Shown piece by piece: positions 46,270 through 49,298 of a stretch of 49,298 nucleotides of DNA. The stretch comes from Kiritimatiellota bacterium (GTDB taxonomy: Bacteria > Verrucomicrobiota > Lentisphaeria > Oligosphaerales > JAADHN01). The position numbers were made by a program, and so were the translations under genes. The stretch spans positions 1 to 49,298 of the forward strand of contig JAADHN010000081.1 in assembly GCA_013151865.1 (NCBI GenBank), read 5' to 3'. The notes beneath the pieces were generated by a model. The model was not told the DNA's origin. It ran no database searches and saw only the letters and a list, made by a program, of their open reading frames with translations. Numbering within the stretch: position 1 is the stretch's first letter; every line of letters starts with the position of its first letter.

Positions 46270-47550
46270 TCAAGTTCGAGGGCGGACCCGGCGGAAACGC
46301 AGGCGTGCGACGCGTCGGCCCTCGATTTTGAGCACTTCGACTTCGTACCCGTTCAGGCGGAACGTCTCTCCGACCCGCGGGATGCGGCCGGCCAGCTTGA
46401 GCACCAGACCGGCCGTTGTCTGGAAGTCACCGGCCTCGATCTCGATGCCGAGTCGCTCCCGCAGTTCGCGCAGTTCGGTACGGCCGTCGCACTCGTAGGC
46501 GGTTTCTCCCACCTGGGTAATCCCCTTTTCCGGCCGGTCTCGTTCATCGTGGATTTCCCCAACGATTTCCTCGATCAGGTCCTCCGCGGTAACAATTCCC
46601 ACGACGCCGCCGTGTTCGTCGACCACAATGGCCATGGGTAAGTCCTGGTATTGGAGTTCATGCAGGAGCGACCCGGCGCTTTTGTTCTCGGGCACGAAAG
46701 CCACGTCCGTGCGGACGAACGGCCTCAAAGGGCGGTCGGCCCCGGAGTCGGACGGGTTCCGATTCCGGCACAAGACGGCCCGGAGATCCACGACGCCCAC
46801 AATGTTGTCCACACGATCCCGGAATATGGGGAAGCGCGACAAACCGGTCCGGACGGAAAGTCGCTCCACCTCCTGGATCGTGGCGGTCACGGGCAGAGAG
46901 CGGACTTCGACGAGGGGCGTCATCACAGAGGAGACCGGGCGACGGTCCAGGTCGAACAGCGCCTGGAGCATGGCTCCCGCCGTTTTGTCGACCACTCCGT
47001 CCTCGGCGGCGATCTCGGCCATGGTCCGGAGGTCGTCTCGGGTCACGAATCCCGAGCGGTGCGCCGGGTCCGGGCTGCCGAGGCGGTCGGCGATCAGGCC
47101 GGCAAGGCGACCGGCCATCCAAACCAAGGGCATCAGCACCCACTGAGCCAAGCGGAGCGGGCGCGCGAGGGCCGGCGCAATCCGGTCCGCATAGGCTCGG
47201 GCGACGGACTTGGGGAGCATTTCGCCGGCCAGCAGGATGAGCGGGGTCATGACGAGCGTATTCGTCACGCTTTCCCAGCCCGGCCGGGTCCAACGCGAGA
47301 TCAGCAGTTCCGCCAGCGTCGTGGAAGTGACAACGGCCAAGTTTGTGCCCACCAGCGTCGTCCCCAGAAAACGCTCGGTGCGCTGAAACAGGCGTACGAT
47401 AAGTCGCGCGCGCCGGTCGCCTTGCTCGGCCCGGTCCCGCAGCAGTACTTTGTTCATCGAGGTGATGGCGGTTTCCGAGCCGGAAAAAAACGCCTCGACC
47501 AGCACGAAAAACAGAACAGCGGGAACAATGAAAAGGGCGGAAGTCGTCAC
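46270..47550 (-). CDS. CNNM/CorC-type membrane protein with CBS domains (second copy)
   Basis: 426 residues from GTG 47550, which overlaps the stop of the upstream paralogue (GTGA) and has GGGGAGG upstream. Domains are the CNNM transmembrane region (SALFIVPAVLFFVLVEAFFS, GSETAITSMNKV), a CBS pair (VSSVMTPLVEVRSLPVTATI, LPMAIVVDEHGGVVGIVTAE) and a C-terminal CorC_HlyC domain (GYEVEVLKIEGRRVARLRFR). Such proteins act in Mg2+ or Co2+ transport or its regulation, with CBS domains sensing adenine nucleotides. The pair is likely to work together, perhaps as a heterodimer. Confidence 0.9.
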   Translation of the reverse strand: MTTSALFIVPAVLFFVLVEAFFSGSETAITSMNKVLLRDRAEQGDRRARLIVRLFQRTERFLGTTLVGTNLAVVTSTTLAELLISRWTRPGWESVTNTLVMTPLILLAGEMLPKSVARAYADRIAPALARPLRLAQWVLMPLVWMAGRLAGLIADRLGSPDPAHRSGFVTRDDLRTMAEIAAEDGVVDKTAGAMLQALFDLDRRPVSSVMTPLVEVRSLPVTATIQEVERLSVRTGLSRFPIFRDRVDNIVGVVDLRAVLCRNRNPSDSGADRPLRPFVRTDVAFVPENKSAGSLLHELQYQDLPMAIVVDEHGGVVGIVTAEDLIEEIVGEIHDERDRPEKGITQVGETAYECDGRTELRELRERLGIEIEAGDFQTTAGLVLKLAGRIPRVGETFRLNGYEVEVLKIEGRRVARLRFRRVRPRT

Positions 47551-48887
47551 GATTGCCCCTCCCCGTTGTTCGCGCCGTCCGGCGACAGTGCCTCGATGCG
47601 CAGGCCCCCCACGCGTCGTCCCGCCATCCGCAACACCGTGAACCGGTACCCGGCATCCGTCACTCGGTCGCCCGCCACGGGGACTCGCCCCAGTTTTTCC
47701 ATAACATATCCGCCCACGGTATCCGCCCCGCGCTGAGGCAGGGGCCGGGGCAGACGGCGGTTCAGGGAGCGCAGAGACGTCCGGCCGTCGACTAATAAGG
47801 TTCCGCCGGCGGGATCGAGTCGGTGTTCCGAGCGGGCGGCGTCCCCGTTGTCCCCGGGCACCCGTCCCATCAGTTCCGCCAGGATGTCGTCCACGGTCAG
47901 TATGCCGGCAGTCCCCCCATACTCGTCCACGAGTACGGCGAACTGGGCCTTCCGGCGCCGCATTTCCACCAGCAGCGACTCGATTCGGGCCGTCTCGGGA
48001 AACACGTGGACCGGATACACGGGGGAGCGGTCGGGGTCGGAGCCTCCGTTGCCCTGGGAGGCGCGAAATCCGGCAAGAGGCCGGTCGAACTCGGGTCGGT
48101 CGCGCCAGCGCGGCAAATCCACGACGGTTATGAAGCCCCAGATATCGTCCAAGTCCTCGTGAAAGACCGGTACTCGGGTCGCACCCAGCTCGCAGGCGGC
48201 CGCAAACGCCTGCTCCACGCTCAGGCAATCTTCGACCCCACGAACCTCGGTGCGCGGCAACATGAGTTCGTGGGCGTCCAGCGCCGACAGAGCCAGGATC
48301 TGCTCCGCAATCCGGCGTTCGCGCACGTTGGTTGCCCCATGGCTTTCGCCGAGGGCGAGCGCGGCCCGCAACTCGTCGCGGGTCAACGCACCCCAGCCCT
48401 GCACGTCCCGCAATCCGATGAACCGCAACAGGAGCGTGGTGAGTCCGCCGATGGCGAGGCGCACCGGGGCCACCACGCGGCTGAAGAACCACAGGGGGCC
48501 GGAGACGGCCCGGGCGAAAGCGGCGGCCTGACGTACGGCCAGGGTCTTGGGCGTCACCTCCCCGAATACCAACAGCAGCGTCGCGCTGACGGCGATGGCG
48601 ATCCCCACGCCCCGGTCGCCGAAAAAGCGACGAGCCAAGCTCGCCACCAAGCTGGCCGCCATAATGTTGACCAACATGTTTCCGAGCAACAGGCTGCTCA
48701 ACAATTGTTGCGGCCGCCGGAGCAGGCGCGTGGCGAAACGTTCCCCCACGCTACCGTTGCGCATCCGGCGTACTTGCGTGCGGCTCAGGGAGAAGAGGGC
48801 CGTTTCCGAGCCGGAGAAGAACCCGGAAAGGAAGAGCAGGACGGCGAGACCGCCCAAATATGAGACGGCAACCAGCAATTCCGTCAT
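47547..48887 (-). CDS. CNNM/CorC-type membrane protein with CBS domains (first copy)
   Basis: 446 residues. The N-terminal CNNM region starts VAVSYLGGLAVLLFLSGFFS and GSETALFSLSRTQVRRM, then LLLGNMLVNIMAASLVASLA and a conserved LLLVFGEVTPKTLAVRQA. A CBS pair follows (HELMLPRTEVRGVEDCLSVE; AQFAVLVDEYGGTAGILTVD), then a CorC_HlyC domain (AGYRFTVLRMAGRRVGGLRI). GGAGGGGAGG precedes the ATG. The paralogue downstream has the same layout but is only distantly similar, pointing to an old duplication. Likely ion (Mg2+) homeostasis at the inner membrane. Confidence 0.92.
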   Translation of the reverse strand: MTELLVAVSYLGGLAVLLFLSGFFSGSETALFSLSRTQVRRMRNGSVGERFATRLLRRPQQLLSSLLLGNMLVNIMAASLVASLARRFFGDRGVGIAIAVSATLLLVFGEVTPKTLAVRQAAAFARAVSGPLWFFSRVVAPVRLAIGGLTTLLLRFIGLRDVQGWGALTRDELRAALALGESHGATNVRERRIAEQILALSALDAHELMLPRTEVRGVEDCLSVEQAFAAACELGATRVPVFHEDLDDIWGFITVVDLPRWRDRPEFDRPLAGFRASQGNGGSDPDRSPVYPVHVFPETARIESLLVEMRRRKAQFAVLVDEYGGTAGILTVDDILAELMGRVPGDNGDAARSEHRLDPAGGTLLVDGRTSLRSLNRRLPRPLPQRGADTVGGYVMEKLGRVPVAGDRVTDAGYRFTVLRMAGRRVGGLRIEALSPDGANNGEGQS

Positions 48888-49045
48888 GACCCGACCCTCC
48901 CCTCCGGGTGAAGGTCGGTCCAGTCAAAACCTGTCCCGCCCGTCGCTTCGATGCGTGCGAACGGACGGGCCGCGGTATCCGCGCGCCGCGGTAGAACTGT
49001 GGGTTCGGCAGACGGCGGTTCGTCTGCGGATTCGTTTTCTTCCAT
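48884..49045 (-). CDS. possible short leader protein coupled to the CNNM gene
   Basis: A 53-codon frame starting ATG 49045, rich in Glu, Ser, Pro and Arg (EENESADEPPSAEPTVLPRR), ends in a stop overlapping the CNNM start (TCATGA). Such an ATGA overlap suggests translational coupling, and the acidic start then mixed-charge tail could be a real small peptide or chance. No ribosome site is clear before it. Nothing else is recognised to the window end at 49298, apart from an A/T-rich spot near 49180 that could be a promoter on the minus strand. Confidence 0.3.
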   Translation of the reverse strand: MEENESADEPPSAEPTVLPRRADTAARPFARIEATGGTGFDWTDLHPEGRVGS

Positions 49046-49298
49046 GGGTTGTCTGTGCGAGTTGTTCCGAATGACCGGGGCCGAAACCCCAGGCCTGCAG
49101 GCCACGAGATCTCCCCTGCAATCGCCTTCGCGGGCGGTCGTGACACCTGTACCCAATTCGACTGGGGCCAAACCGAACTATAGAATGAAAGGGGCGGGGC
49201 GTCAAACCTCCGCACAGAGGTTTTGGCAACCGGTCAGGCTGGCGGAGCAAACATCGGCCGAGACGGTCCGCCCCGGGGTGCATTGTTCCGCATCGAGC

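Overview
The window is about 49.3 kb of GC-rich bacterial chromosome. Genes are dense, mostly on the minus strand, and there are no rRNA genes, CRISPR arrays, phage genes or transposase genes. No 16S marker is present, so taxonomy is inference only. A formylglycine sulfatase beside very large secreted glycosidase-like proteins, a bacteriohemerythrin and a small-palindrome repeat element would fit a PVC-type bacterium (Kiritimatiellota, Verrucomicrobiota, Lentisphaerota), with low confidence. Product calls come from reading motifs; no database search was run.

Layout. (1) 0.46-8.1 kb, minus strand: hisI, hisG, a tetratricopeptide-repeat protein and, sharing an ATGA with it, a 1676-residue protein. 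That protein joins a PglY/DUF6079-type P-loop ATPase to a C-terminal PglZ-like phosphatase-fold domain. PglY and PglZ are normally separate proteins of BREX/Pgl phage-defence systems, so this two-gene module is the best candidate for an undescribed system. (2) 8.3-14.9 kb: an FAD oxidoreductase, an EEP-fold hydrolase, RNase Y, 5-formyl-THF cyclo-ligase, a structured 1 kb divergent gap (two minus-strand terminators, hairpins, possible 6S-like RNA), then a stand-alone ftsQ/divIB-like gene with a good promoter. (3) 15-24.6 kb, minus: a GT-C type membrane glycosyltransferase, folE and a class II aldolase; a secreted 5'-nucleotidase; endonuclease III coupled to a PolX-PHP protein whose polymerase active site looks dead; an EF-G paralogue. 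(4) 25-29 kb, plus: acylphosphatase, a MOP-type flippase, bacteriohemerythrin, a 267-bp MITE-like element with perfect 16-bp inverted ends, and tRNA-Glu(CTC) downstream of a consensus promoter. (5) 29.2-33.4 kb, minus: a tight operon nadB-ispD-metallophosphoesterase-MBL hydrolase. (6) 33.9-34.4 kb: pgsA, broken by an apparent out-of-frame deletion inside its catalytic signature. (7) 34.6-46.2 kb, minus: a polysaccharide-directed group (secreted proteins of 261, 717 and 1811 residues, a cytoplasmic-looking 234-residue protein and a sulfatase). (8) 46.3-48.9 kb: two overlapping CNNM/CorC-type genes.

How they may work together. The 34-46 kb genes look built to process sulfated or branched polysaccharide outside the cytoplasm. 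The hisI-hisG, nadB-ispD and folE groups are biosynthetic housekeeping. Many start codons were re-chosen here from Shine-Dalgarno positions (GTG for fthC, nadB, ftsQ, the second CNNM gene and the 717-residue protein).
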